Source: Bermanella sp034112345
GTDB taxonomy: Bacteria; Pseudomonadota; Gammaproteobacteria; Pseudomonadales; Oceanobacteraceae
Assembly: GCA_034112345.1 (NCBI GenBank)
Contig: JAWUVN010000009.1
Location: 5,954-69,953, forward strand
Length of the DNA stretch: 64,000 nucleotides
Direction: 5' to 3'
Shown: piece by piece, positions 1-8,326 of the stretch
How the letters are laid out: each line of letters begins with the position of its first letter
Position numbering within the stretch: the stretch's first letter is position 1
The notes under the pieces: generated by a model
What the model was told of the DNA's origin: nothing
Database searches by the model: none
The model's input: only the letters and a program-made list of their open reading frames with translations
Position numbers and translations under genes: made by a program

Positions 1-91
1 TAATGATTCGGCTAACTTGGGCAAGGGCGCCACTTTCTAATGCGACACCTAGGTGCTGGATTTTCTTTAGCTGTCTTTCGCCTCTAGGCAT
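1..91 (-). CDS. N-terminal fragment of a gene, possibly an MgtE-type magnesium transporter
   Basis: An ATG at 89-91 on the minus strand, preceded by an AGGGG ribosome-binding site, opens a frame that runs off the left edge of the window. Only 30 residues are visible (MPRGERQLKK..., then ALESGALAQVSRI). The stretch looks like the start of the cytosolic N domain of MgtE channels, and an mgtE-like gene follows npr in some marine relatives. That identification is from memory of gene order and a short motif, so it is weak. The 121 bases between npr and this start carry a TACAAT -10-like hexamer at 118-123 (minus strand) but no convincing -35. Confidence 0.35.
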   Translation of the reverse strand, partial: MPRGERQLKKIQHLGVALESGALAQVSRII

Positions 92-212
92 AAGCTACCC
101 CTTGTCTTAAGCGCGCAATTGTACCTGTAAAGGCACAGGCAGGCTATGACTTAAGTGTAGTCTAATGTGCTGTGAGCTTATGATTTTTCAGGATTTTTTA
201 GTCGATTAAAGG

Positions 213-482
213 TTATTCGTCTTCATCGAAACGATTGTTTATTAGGTTGATAATGGCATCCATAGCAGCTTGCTCATCATCACCATCGGTTTTAATGGAT
301 ATTTCACAGCCTTTACTGGCCGCTAGCATCATGACAGACATAATGCTTTTACCATCAATTTCTTTGCCACCAAAAGCGATTTTAACCTTGCTTGAAAATG
401 CTGTGGTGGTGGAAACCAGCTTGGCAGCAGCTCGGGCGTGAAGCCCAAGTTTATTGATGATGGTGATGTTGTTTTCTATCAT
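213..482 (-). CDS. ptsO: NPr, HPr-like phosphocarrier of the nitrogen PTS
   Basis: An 89-residue HPr-fold protein. It carries the phosphoryl group from EI-Ntr to EIIA-Ntr (PtsN) in the regulatory, non-transporting PTS. The phosphoacceptor is His15 in GLHARAA. The regulatory-serine region is present as KSIMSVMML with Ser46. Length and motifs match NPr, and the position downstream of rapZ and ptsN is the usual gammaproteobacterial arrangement. The start is ATG at 482. It lies 132 bases after rapZ, so it may be co-transcribed with the rpoN-ptsN-rapZ cluster or have its own promoter. Confidence 0.93.
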   Translation of the reverse strand: MIENNITIINKLGLHARAAAKLVSTTTAFSSKVKIAFGGKEIDGKSIMSVMMLAASKGCEISIKTDGDDEQAAMDAIINLINNRFDEDE

Positions 483-614
483 ATTTTTTGAATAAAAGTG
501 AGTATGACACTACCTTAGCGACACACTAACCCAGTGTCTAGCGCAAACATTGGGTTAGAAAAGTACATGGCAAGTATCGTCTTATATTTTTTTTGCTTGA
601 GGAGGCTTACGTGA

Positions 615-1469
615 CTATTGAGATAGCTCCCTGTGGCGTAGCTGAACATTATTGAATTTATCTTGGTAATGGGCGAATAATCGTTCTGCCATAAAGACGC
701 TTCGGTGTTGTCCACCTGTACAGCCTATGCTCACAGTCATGTAGGTACGGTTATTGTCTTGGAACTCTGGTAGCCAGCGCTTTAAGAAACCATCTATATG
801 TTGAAACATATCTTGCACACTTTGCTCTGCTTCAAGAAAGTTAACAACTGGTATGTCTTGTCCTGTGTATTTCCTTAACTGCGGATCCCAGTATGGGTTA
901 GGTAGGCAGCGCACATCAAAGACTAGATCGCTGATTTTAGGGATGCCATGCTTAAACCCAAATGATTCAAACAGCAACGACATTTCATTGCCACGCTTTT
1001 TCACCACTCTGTCTTTAATCATACTACGAAGCTGGTGCATGGAGAGGTGTGTTGTATCGACCGAAAGGTCTGCCATGTCAGCAATATGGTGCAGTACTTT
1101 GCTTTCTTGGTTGATGGCTTCCATTAAGGGGACATCAGGGCCTGTAAGAGGGTGCTTGCGTCGAGTCGCGCTAAAGCGGGTTAGTAGAGTATCAGGGTCG
1201 GCATCTAGGTAGATAATCTCCAACTTAAACTGAGATGTATCAAGGTTATTAACAATGTCTGAAAAATTGGCTAAATCGGTGGGAATATTACGAGCATCAA
1301 TACTGACTGCCATATCCACTTCAACTTCATTGTTCAGTTGCTGCTCAATCAATGTTGGTAATAAGCCCACTGGCAGGTTATCGATGCTGTAATAGCCTAA
1401 ATCTTCTAATACGTTTAATGCCGTACTTTTTCCAGATCCACTTCGACCACTGATAATGACCAGTTTCAT
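615..1469 (-). CDS. rapZ: RNase adapter protein RapZ (YhbJ/YvcJ family)
   Basis: 284 residues, the same length as E. coli RapZ. The N-terminal P-loop domain has a Walker A motif GRSGSGKS at residues 8-15. The C-terminal domain ends with the family motif GCTGGQHRS at about 249-257. In Enterobacteria RapZ presents the small RNA GlmZ to RNase E and senses glucosamine-6-phosphate. Whether that RNA circuit exists here cannot be judged, because no GlmY or GlmZ is in the window. It lies between ptsN and npr, 70 bases after ptsN, as in the classic rpoN cluster. Start is ATG at 1469. Confidence 0.95.
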   Translation of the reverse strand: MKLVIISGRSGSGKSTALNVLEDLGYYSIDNLPVGLLPTLIEQQLNNEVEVDMAVSIDARNIPTDLANFSDIVNNLDTSQFKLEIIYLDADPDTLLTRFSATRRKHPLTGPDVPLMEAINQESKVLHHIADMADLSVDTTHLSMHQLRSMIKDRVVKKRGNEMSLLFESFGFKHGIPKISDLVFDVRCLPNPYWDPQLRKYTGQDIPVVNFLEAEQSVQDMFQHIDGFLKRWLPEFQDNNRTYMTVSIGCTGGQHRSVFMAERLFAHYQDKFNNVQLRHRELSQ

Positions 1470-1539
1470 AGATTGCCTTTGATGATTATAGAATCAGTTT
1501 GAAAGGGTATCATTACGCATATTGAATAATAAAAAAAGG

Positions 1540-1992
1540 TTATTGAGTGATACGCTGATAGAGATCTTCACTTGAGGTGGCTTGTCGTAATTTGTTCCGT
1601 AGATCCTCGTCGTTAAATTTTTGCGCAAGCATGCTGAGTGTTTGTAAGTGTTGTTCAGTGGCTTCTTCAGGCACCAGTAACACAAATACTATATCAACAG
1701 GTTTGCGGTCAATGGAGTCAAAATCCACTGGCTCATCCAAAACAAACAATGCGCCCAAAGTTTCATCGCATTCTTGTAATCGACTATGTGGAATAGCAAT
1801 CCCTTCTCCAATTCCCGTGCTGCCCAATTTTTCACGGGCAATTAACCGCTCGTAAATTTCGTCAGATTGAGAGTCTTCGATATTGTCTGCAAGAAAGGTG
1901 CTGATGTGTTCTATAACGCGTTTTTTACTCGTACATTGCGCACCCAATTGGGTGCGCTCTGGTGTGAGTATTTGAGAGATACTTGAGCTCAT
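1540..1992 (-). CDS. ptsN: EIIA-Ntr, nitrogen PTS regulatory protein
   Basis: 150 residues of the PTS EIIA type 2 fold. The phosphorylated histidine is His69 in GIAIPHSRL. It receives phosphate from NPr (encoded two genes downstream) and in relatives regulates potassium transport and stress responses by its phosphorylation state. It starts 5 bases after the hpf stop, so the two are probably co-transcribed and perhaps translationally coupled. Length and motif leave little doubt about the family. Confidence 0.95.
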   Translation of the reverse strand: MSSSISQILTPERTQLGAQCTSKKRVIEHISTFLADNIEDSQSDEIYERLIAREKLGSTGIGEGIAIPHSRLQECDETLGALFVLDEPVDFDSIDRKPVDIVFVLLVPEEATEQHLQTLSMLAQKFNDEDLRNKLRQATSSEDLYQRITQ

Positions 1993-1997
1993 AAGGG

Positions 1998-2303
1998 TTA
2001 GTGGGTACTTCCATTACGATGATTTGTTGTTTTTTCTTTGTGTTTGATAAGTTGACGATCAAGCTTGTCTGCTAGGCCGTCTATAGCGGCATACATATTA
2101 TCGTCATCGGCGTTGGCATGTAGATCTGCACCAGCTGCGTGCAAGGTTGCCTCGGCTTTCTGTATCTGTTTTTCAACGGTTAATGTTACTTGAACATTAG
2201 TGATGTTGTCGAAGTGTCTTTCCAGTTTCTCAACCTTTGAATGAACATAGTCTTTCAGGGCTTGAGTGACTTCAACATGGTGGCCGCTGATATTAATTTG
2301 CAT
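1998..2303 (-). CDS. hpf: Ribosome hibernation promoting factor, short form
   Basis: 101 residues, a single HPF/RaiA domain with no C-terminal dimerisation extension, so this is the short gammaproteobacterial form that acts in 100S ribosome formation. Typical features are the start MQINISGHHVEVT, the helix ALKDYVHSKVEKLERHF, and the basic tail ending in histidines. It sits between rpoN and ptsN, its standard place. A GGAG ribosome-binding site lies upstream of the ATG at 2303. About 100 bases separate it from the rpoN stop, enough for an additional promoter. Confidence 0.94.
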   Translation of the reverse strand: MQINISGHHVEVTQALKDYVHSKVEKLERHFDNITNVQVTLTVEKQIQKAEATLHAAGADLHANADDDNMYAAIDGLADKLDRQLIKHKEKTTNHRNGSTH

Positions 2304-2407
2304 AGATGGCTCCTACCGTTGGCACCCCAGGATTAGGGTGCGTTAATTAGCTGATAACCTTTAGTATAGGCTACCCGCGAAAACCGGGGCTAACTTGGGT
2401 CAATTAT

Positions 2408-3919
2408 TTAAACCAACCGCTTACGCTCATTCGAAGGTGGTATTTGCATGGCTTCGCGGTACTTAGCTACAGTACGCCTTGCAACCTTGATGCCTTCTTC
2501 CTCTAACATAGCTGCAATTTTACTGTCACTAAGAGGTTTTTTAGCGCTTTCTACTGCTATTAACTTTTTAATCATGGCTCGAATGGCTGTGGATGAGCAC
2601 TCGCCACCACTGGTTGTACTTACATGGCTAGAGAAGAAGTATTTAAGTTCAAATATTCCTCTTGGAGTATGCATGTATTTCTGTGTGGTTACCCGTGAAA
2701 TGGTGGATTCATGCATACCTACTGCTTCTGCAATGTCATGCAGAACCAGTGGTTTCATGGCTTCGTCACCTTCTTCAAAGAAGTCTAATTGAAACTCGAC
2801 AATCTTTGTGGCCACTTTTAATAGGGTTTCATTACGGCTTTGTATGCTTTTTAGAAACCAGCGGGCTTCTTGTAAGTGATCTTTGATAAAGTTGTTATCT
2901 GGACTCGAGTCTGCACGCTTTACCATGGACGCGTACTGTTCGTTTATGCGCAGTTTTGGGGCAATATCTGGATTTAACTCAACACGCCAATCATCCTTAA
3001 CTTGACGAACAATTACATCAGGAATCACATACTCGCTGGATTGAGGCGCTATTTGTGAGCCTGGGCGAGGATTCAGTTCTTGAATACCTCTAATGACCGT
3101 TTTTAGCTCTTCTTCTTTAACTTTTAACTTACGCATAAGGCCTGCGTAGTCTTTAGAGCCAAGTAGGTCGATATGCGAATCAATTAACTTTTGAGCCAGT
3201 GGTAGCCATTCAGTTGCTTCTGGCAGCTGACGTAATTGAATAGACAGACATTCTTGTAAGTTACGAGCACACACACCGCTAGGCTCAAAAAACTGGATGC
3301 GATGCATGACCGCTTCTACTTCATCCCGCTCAATTTCGAGTTCTGGGTCAAGGCTGGTTAAAATGTCATCTAAATCTACTTTTAGATAGCCGTCGTCATC
3401 GATGCCTTCAATGATATTAATGGCAATTAAGCGATCATTATCAGACATGGGTGTTAGATTCAGTTGCCACAGTAAGTGGTCTTGGAGATCGTCTGTGGTG
3501 CCATTTCGACTATCAAAGTCAAAGTCTTCACCGCCACCACTACTATTGCTCATGGAGTCACTTGTACCAGCGCTTGCTGAGGCTTGCCAAGTATCATCCC
3601 AATCACTATCGGTTGGTAAATCGTCAGGAATGGTTTCGGACCAATCGTTTTCTGCAACAGGATCGTCTGAAACGGTTTCTTGAGCCGTAGATATTTCTTC
3701 AGGGGTGCTGTTATCAGTTTGCTCGGATTGCGAAGATTGGTCGGTAGGGCTGTCGGCTTCAAACTCTTCCTCTACATCAAGTAGTGGGTTTGAGTCTAAG
3801 GCGCTTTGAATTTCGAGTTGTAGGTCAAGGGTTGAAAGTTGTAAAAGTCTAATAGCTTGTTGTAGCTGAGGGGTCATGGTCAGCGATTGACCCATTTTTA
3901 ATTGAAGCGACGCTTTCAT
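2408..3919 (-). CDS. rpoN: RNA polymerase sigma-54 factor
   Basis: 503 residues. Region I (1-50) is the glutamine/leucine-rich activator-interaction segment, with the start KASLQLKMGQSLTMTPQLQQ. Residues 50-150 form a long acidic, serine-rich linker (region II), somewhat longer than in E. coli (477 residues in total). The core-binding and DNA-binding domains follow. The RpoN box ARRTVAKYRE is at 480-489 and recognises the -24 element. It is encoded between lptB and hpf, as in most gammaproteobacteria. No TGGCAC-N5-TTGC promoter was recognised within the window. Confidence 0.97.
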   Translation of the reverse strand: MKASLQLKMGQSLTMTPQLQQAIRLLQLSTLDLQLEIQSALDSNPLLDVEEEFEADSPTDQSSQSEQTDNSTPEEISTAQETVSDDPVAENDWSETIPDDLPTDSDWDDTWQASASAGTSDSMSNSSGGGEDFDFDSRNGTTDDLQDHLLWQLNLTPMSDNDRLIAINIIEGIDDDGYLKVDLDDILTSLDPELEIERDEVEAVMHRIQFFEPSGVCARNLQECLSIQLRQLPEATEWLPLAQKLIDSHIDLLGSKDYAGLMRKLKVKEEELKTVIRGIQELNPRPGSQIAPQSSEYVIPDVIVRQVKDDWRVELNPDIAPKLRINEQYASMVKRADSSPDNNFIKDHLQEARWFLKSIQSRNETLLKVATKIVEFQLDFFEEGDEAMKPLVLHDIAEAVGMHESTISRVTTQKYMHTPRGIFELKYFFSSHVSTTSGGECSSTAIRAMIKKLIAVESAKKPLSDSKIAAMLEEEGIKVARRTVAKYREAMQIPPSNERKRLV

Positions 3920-3992
3920 AGGTTTTTACTGCTTATTCCGTAGCAATATATTTGCTGAGATAGATGTTTACTTATGGTTAGAATATACAAGA

Positions 3993-4718
3993 TTACAACT
4001 TAAAGTCATCACCTAAATAAATATCTTTTACTAGCTGATTAGATAGTACCGTTTCAGCATCCCCTTCAGCGATGATGTGGCCATTGCCTACAATGTAAGC
4101 TTTCTCACATATATCAAGGGTTTCACGTACGTTGTGATCGGTAATTAAGACACCAAGGCCGCGTTCTTTTAATTGTTTTACAATGCTTTTTATATCCCCG
4201 ACCGAGATAGGGTCAACACCTGCAAATGGTTCGTCTAATAATATAAAAGCAGGGTCTGCAGCCAGCGCTCTGGCAATTTCGACGCGGCGGCGCTCGCCTC
4301 CTGATAAGGCCATGCCCAAGCTGTCACGAATATGTTGAATATGAAATTCATCTAGCAGGCTTTCCAGTTTTTCTTTACGCTGGGCTTGAGTTAAATCTGA
4401 GCGAGTTTCGAGTATGGCTAAGATATTATTAGTAACAGTTAACTTGCGAAAAATAGAGGCTTCTTGAGGTAAATAGCCAATGCCTTTTTGAGCGCGACCG
4501 TGCATTGGTAAGTCAGTAATGTCTTGGCCGTCAATGATGATTTGTCCCTGATCGGCATTGACTAAATTTACAATCATGTAAAAACAGGTGGTTTTACCTG
4601 CGCCGTTAGGGCCAAGTAATCCAACTATTTGACCGCTTTCAATGGTCATTGAAACGTCTTTTACAATTTGTCTAGGGCCATAGCTTTTTGCTAGGTTTTT
4701 GGCTTGTAATATTGCCAC
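3993..4718 (-). CDS. lptB: LPS export ABC transporter ATPase LptB
   Basis: 241 residues, one ABC ATPase domain. Walker A GPNGAGKTT is at 36-44, the signature LSGGERRRVEIARAL is near 140, and Walker B FILLDEPFAGVDP with the D-loop is near 160. LptB powers extraction of lipopolysaccharide from the inner membrane through LptFG, which are encoded elsewhere. It begins 3 bases after the lptA stop and precedes rpoN, the conserved order. The C-terminal tail is typical of LptB, ending in DIYLGDDFKL. Confidence 0.96.
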   Translation of the reverse strand: MAILQAKNLAKSYGPRQIVKDVSMTIESGQIVGLLGPNGAGKTTCFYMIVNLVNADQGQIIIDGQDITDLPMHGRAQKGIGYLPQEASIFRKLTVTNNILAILETRSDLTQAQRKEKLESLLDEFHIQHIRDSLGMALSGGERRRVEIARALAADPAFILLDEPFAGVDPISVGDIKSIVKQLKERGLGVLITDHNVRETLDICEKAYIVGNGHIIAEGDAETVLSNQLVKDIYLGDDFKL

Positions 4719-4721
4719 CGA

Positions 4722-5237
4722 TTAAGGTTCCTTATCCGATTTAGGTTGGATAACCATGCGAACTCTGTCTTGCTGCGTGCTGTCCGCTTTTACACGCTGT
4801 TCTTTTATTAAATATACAATCTTTTCGCCCGCAAAAACATTGCCTTGTTTTTTTAGCCCAGCATTTTTTAGCAGCGTTAATTCATTATCTATCACATTGT
4901 AAATAATGGTCTCACCGTATGCGTGTGTTTTATCTTCAGTATCAGATAAAACTTGTTCGTAGCGGGCTGGCTTACCTTTGGCAATCAGCTGCTGTGTGCC
5001 GTCACTGCTTCTAATCAGGGTAACCTTGTCGGCTTGAATAATAAGTGTGCCTTGTACTAGCTCTACATTGCCTGAATAAATAAGCTCACCTTGTAATTTA
5101 TTTAAGGAGGCTTGATCGCTGCTGATGACGATCTCTTGTTCGTGGTCTGACGGCAGGGCGTAAGTATTAAATGTTAGGCTGGACAGCGCAATAAATATAC
5201 CGATGATAGCCTTGAGTTTATTGAATATTTGGATCAT
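4722..5237 (-). CDS. lptA: Periplasmic LPS-bridge protein LptA
   Basis: 171 residues with an N-terminal signal peptide (hydrophobic segment at about 8-25, cleavage probably near the AYA in FNTYALPSD). The body is an OstA-type beta-jellyroll with the family pattern of alternating strands (LQGELIYSGNVELVQG..., ITLIRSSDG). It forms the filament carrying LPS across the periplasm between LptC and LptD. The start overlaps the end of lptC by 20 bases, which implies translational coupling. Family assignment rests on fold pattern, length and position. Confidence 0.92.
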   Translation of the reverse strand: MIQIFNKLKAIIGIFIALSSLTFNTYALPSDHEQEIVISSDQASLNKLQGELIYSGNVELVQGTLIIQADKVTLIRSSDGTQQLIAKGKPARYEQVLSDTEDKTHAYGETIIYNVIDNELTLLKNAGLKKQGNVFAGEKIVYLIKEQRVKADSTQQDRVRMVIQPKSDKEP

Positions 5238-5775
5238 GTATACCTCGCACTTCAGATTTAAACTGTGTGACCTGGTTGTTCATATTCATATTCATGCCAA
5301 TGGCTGTTAGCTTAGTGGCATCATTTTCAATGGTAACTTTTGAGTCTGTGTCAGCAATATGATTTTCTAAATCAATATTTAATTGTTCGGTGCTTAAGGA
5401 AAACCCACCTTCTGTTTTTTGCATGGGTACAACTTGTATGTTGCCTGTTAAAATTAATTTTTTATCTTGAATTAGTTGGCCACTGTTTGATGTGATTCCC
5501 CACTGAGGGATGCTGCCTTGGCGTAAAATTATTTTAGGGCTGTCAAACGTTACAGAGCTGTTGTGAGGATAGTGAGTTGCGTTTTCAGATTCAATTTGTT
5601 GATTGAGCTTGCCTTGGCCGCCATAGTTTTCTAAAGACAGTCCTGTGATTATGTAGTCGGGCTCGCTCTCGATGGCACTTTGAGCAATTTGTTTATTATC
5701 TTGCTTTTCATCGAGCGTAAAGTAAGCAGCCAGCATAAAAGCAGTGATGATTGTGACGATATATCGCCTGCGCAT
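5218..5775 (-). CDS. lptC: LPS export protein LptC
   Basis: 185 residues with one N-terminal transmembrane anchor (RYIVTIITAFMLAAYFTL, about residues 4-21) and a periplasmic jellyroll domain. LptC accepts LPS from LptBFG and passes it to LptA. The ATG shares a base with the kdsD stop codon (TAATG), and the 3' end overlaps lptA by 20 bases, so kdsD-lptC-lptA form a tightly coupled unit. In E. coli and Pseudomonas kdsC lies between kdsD and lptC; here there is no room for it. Confidence 0.9.
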   Translation of the reverse strand: MRRRYIVTIITAFMLAAYFTLDEKQDNKQIAQSAIESEPDYIITGLSLENYGGQGKLNQQIESENATHYPHNSSVTFDSPKIILRQGSIPQWGITSNSGQLIQDKKLILTGNIQVVPMQKTEGGFSLSTEQLNIDLENHIADTDSKVTIENDATKLTAIGMNMNMNNQVTQFKSEVRGIHDPNIQ

Positions 5776-6746
5776 TAAATAACGCCTGCGCGGAGTAAGT
5801 CGTGCATGTTGATGACACCCACAACGCGATGATTGTCGACAGATACCAGTGCGTTAATTTTTTTCTCTTCCATAACTTGCAGCGCTTCTGCGGCCAATTT
5901 TTCAGGGTCAATGGTGGCGCAGGATGTTGTCATAACACTGGATACTGGGGTGCTATGAAAATCAATATCTTTATCTAAGGCTCGACGTAAATCGCCGTCT
6001 GTAAATATGCCCAATAGCCCGTCATTCTCGTCAAGGACGGTAGTCATTCCCAAGCCCTTTTGTGTCATTTCAATCAATGCATCCTTGATGGGGGTGTTAG
6101 CGGATACTCGAGGAATTTGGCTGGCGCAATGCATGATGGTTTTCACCTTTAGTAGTAGGCGACGACCCAGACTGCCTCCTGGGTGACTAAAGGCAAATTG
6201 TTCGGCGGTAAACCCTCGGGCTTCTAATAAGCTAATGGCCAGAGCATCACCCATAACAAGAGCAACGGTTGTGCTTGAGCTTGGGGCTAAATCTAACGGG
6301 CAAGCTTCTTTATCGACGCCAACATTTAAGTGGCTGTCAGCCGCCATGGCTAGTGTTGACTCGTTCTTGCCTGTCATGGCAATCAAGGGGATGTGAAGGC
6401 GTTTTAATAAAGGCAGTAAGGTGGTCACTTCACCAGATTCGCCAGAGTTTGATAAGGCAATCACAACATCATCACTTGTGATCATGCCCATGTCGCCATG
6501 TGCCGCTTCACCTGGGTGTACAAAGAAGCTAGGGCTGCCAGTACTGGCCATGGTAGCGGCTATTTTATTGCCAATGTGGCCTGATTTTCCCATGCCTGTA
6601 ATTACAATGCGGCCTTTGCAGTTAATTAATAAGTCGCAGGCTTTGTTTAGGGCGTCATGATCTAGGCGTGATAAGAGATCGTTTACAGCATCTCGTTCAA
6701 GAGTGATGGTGCGTTGAATTGAAGAGATGTAATCCACTTGGCTCAT
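5775..6746 (-). CDS. kdsD: Arabinose 5-phosphate isomerase KdsD
   Basis: The protein has an N-terminal SIS sugar-isomerase domain (GMGKSGHIGNKIA; HPGEAAHGDMGM) followed by two CBS domains. It converts ribulose 5-phosphate to arabinose 5-phosphate, the first step of Kdo synthesis for LPS. I place the start at the ATG at 6746 (323 residues, SQVDYISS...), which fits the usual family length of about 325. An upstream in-frame TTG at 6842 would add 32 residues with no resemblance to the family. Neither start has a strong ribosome-binding site. The stop codon overlaps the lptC start. Confidence 0.93.
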   Translation of the reverse strand: MSQVDYISSIQRTITLERDAVNDLLSRLDHDALNKACDLLINCKGRIVITGMGKSGHIGNKIAATMASTGSPSFFVHPGEAAHGDMGMITSDDVVIALSNSGESGEVTTLLPLLKRLHIPLIAMTGKNESTLAMAADSHLNVGVDKEACPLDLAPSSSTTVALVMGDALAISLLEARGFTAEQFAFSHPGGSLGRRLLLKVKTIMHCASQIPRVSANTPIKDALIEMTQKGLGMTTVLDENDGLLGIFTDGDLRRALDKDIDFHSTPVSSVMTTSCATIDPEKLAAEALQVMEEKKINALVSVDNHRVVGVINMHDLLRAGVI

Positions 6747-6894
6747 AATAATACTGCGATCTGCTGTTGTGATATGAAATATATTTTTAGTTATTAAATC
6801 AGTTTCGGCTATTGCAGGGTTTTTGTCACGTACGGTGTTCAATAACCTTGAAGCAATAGCCTGTATTAAGGGCTTGGCATGAATCTATTTAACG

Positions 6895-7851
6895 CTAGGC
6901 TTGGTGGATCAATAGGCCTAGGTAAGCAAAATACCCCAGCAATAATATCGAGCCTGCACCTCTACCAACACGACCTTTAGAGCGGAATATATAAATAAAG
7001 CCGATTAAGAATACGGTGATCAATAACATTGTGCCGTAATCTCGATATAAGACTTCTTCACCTACCTCTGTAGTGGCAATCAGCCCTGGTATTGGCATAA
7101 CGGCTAATAGATTGAAGATGTTAGAACCAATCACGTTGCCGATAGCGATGTCGTGATGGCCTCTTAAAGCACTGGTTACACTGGCGGCTAGCTCAGGCAA
7201 ACTGGTACCAATGGCTATGATACTTAAGCCAATAATAAGTTCACTGATGCCAAAGTGTCGAGCTACTTCAACTGCGCCCCAGACTAAGATTTGTGCGCTA
7301 AACATCAGTGTAATCAAACCGACAATTAACCATAAAATGGCTTTTGTACGGGTCATAGATTCTAATTCTTTCGTTTCATCGTCATCCATGCCAGCAATGC
7401 CTTGATCATTCGTTTCGTTAAAAAGCCAGAACAAGGTAATAACAAGACATGTGAACATCACGATGGAGTCCATTATGCTGATGTTAAAGTCTTGAAGCGC
7501 AAAGCCTGCAATTATTGTCACTAACAGTAGGATCGGAACTTCTTTCTTAAGCATTTTTGCTTGTATAGGAAGAGGGGCTATTAAAGCGGTTACACCCAGA
7601 ACAAGTCCCATGTTGGCAATGTTAGAGCCGATGGCATTACCAATGGCCAGTACGCCAGAGCCTTGAAGGGCTGCCGTTGCGCTTACAAAAATTTCAGGTG
7701 CTGAAGTGCCTAGGGATACAATGGTCATACCGATTAACAGGGGAGACATTCCTAATTGGCTAGCAGTAGCAGCAGCCCCAAGTACAAATTTGTCGGCGCT
7801 CCAAACTAAAATAATTAAGCCTGCAAGTATGGCAAAACTGGCAAGAAGCAT
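6895..7851 (-). CDS. yrbG: Sodium/calcium exchanger family protein (YrbG-like)
   Basis: About 318 residues with roughly ten hydrophobic segments in two homologous halves, each carrying the exchanger motif: GTSAPEIFVS with GNAIGSNIANMGLVLG in the first, and GTSLPELAAS with GNVIGSNIFNLLAV in the second. This is the inner-membrane Ca2+(K+)/Na+ exchanger family found upstream of kdsD in many gammaproteobacteria. The start is taken as the ATG at 7851, which has an AGGG ribosome-binding site 7-8 bases upstream. The longer frame begins at a TTG at 7872 and adds seven atypical residues. The transported ion is not established. Confidence 0.88.
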   Translation of the reverse strand: MLLASFAILAGLIILVWSADKFVLGAAATASQLGMSPLLIGMTIVSLGTSAPEIFVSATAALQGSGVLAIGNAIGSNIANMGLVLGVTALIAPLPIQAKMLKKEVPILLLVTIIAGFALQDFNISIMDSIVMFTCLVITLFWLFNETNDQGIAGMDDDETKELESMTRTKAILWLIVGLITLMFSAQILVWGAVEVARHFGISELIIGLSIIAIGTSLPELAASVTSALRGHHDIAIGNVIGSNIFNLLAVMPIPGLIATTEVGEEVLYRDYGTMLLITVFLIGFIYIFRSKGRVGRGAGSILLLGYFAYLGLLIHQA

Positions 7852-8003
7852 AGATATACCCTGATAATTCAAATTGAGCCGCGCATTCTACAGGCTTTTA
7901 CCTAGCGAACAAGTTTCGAGAGAGTGTGTAATAAGGAGTTTGAATGGCCGCGTAGCCTCAGTATAGTGTGATTTATTGCCGCTATTTGAACCTATATAGA
8001 TAT

Positions 8004-8032
8004 TTCATTATTTAGCATATATACGGTATAAT
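8004..8032 (+). promoter_or_regulatory. Probable sigma70 promoter of ibaG-murA
   Basis: A perfect -10 TATAAT lies at 8027-8032, with a weak -35 (TTCATT, 8004-8009) at 17-base spacing. The bases after the -10 read CTGCCCCC, close to the CTGCGCAC after the ndk -10 at 40243. It lies 34 bases before the ibaG ATG, between divergent transcription units. Confidence 0.6.
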
Positions 8033-8065
8033 CTGCCCCCTTTTATTTTTCCTAGTGGAGCCACC

Positions 8066-8302
8066 ATGAGCCCAGAAGACGTTCAAGCACTGTTGTCTGA
8101 AAAACTGGACCAATGCCAGGTATCGGTAGATGGTGATGGCTACAAGTACGAGATCACTGTTATTGGTGATGTATTTGAAGGACTGAATGCAGTAAAACGC
8201 CAGCAAGTTGTTTATGGCGCTTTAAACGAAAAGATTGCAGATGGCAGCGTACACGCTGTAACGATTAAGACCTACACTCCAGCCCAGTGGGCTCAACAAT
8301 AA
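8066..8302 (+). CDS. ibaG: BolA-family protein IbaG
   Basis: 78 residues of the BolA fold. The core is VYGALNEKIADGSVHAVTIKTYTP, with the helix-turn segment FEGLNAVKRQQVV that replaces the FxGxSxxxRH segment of BolA proper. IbaG (YrbA) partners monothiol glutaredoxin and is linked to acid stress and Fe-S handling in E. coli. It is encoded directly upstream of murA, as in most gammaproteobacteria. A TGGAG ribosome-binding site precedes the ATG. It is first in an ibaG-murA-hisG-hisD run. Confidence 0.92.
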   Translation: MSPEDVQALLSEKLDQCQVSVDGDGYKYEITVIGDVFEGLNAVKRQQVVYGALNEKIADGSVHAVTIKTYTPAQWAQQ

Positions 8303-8326
8303 TCCTAATAAAGAAGTAGTAGCGTT

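Noticed and set aside
6747..6842. N-terminal extension of KdsD from a TTG codon
   Set aside because: The 32 extra residues do not match the family and the shorter form has the usual length.
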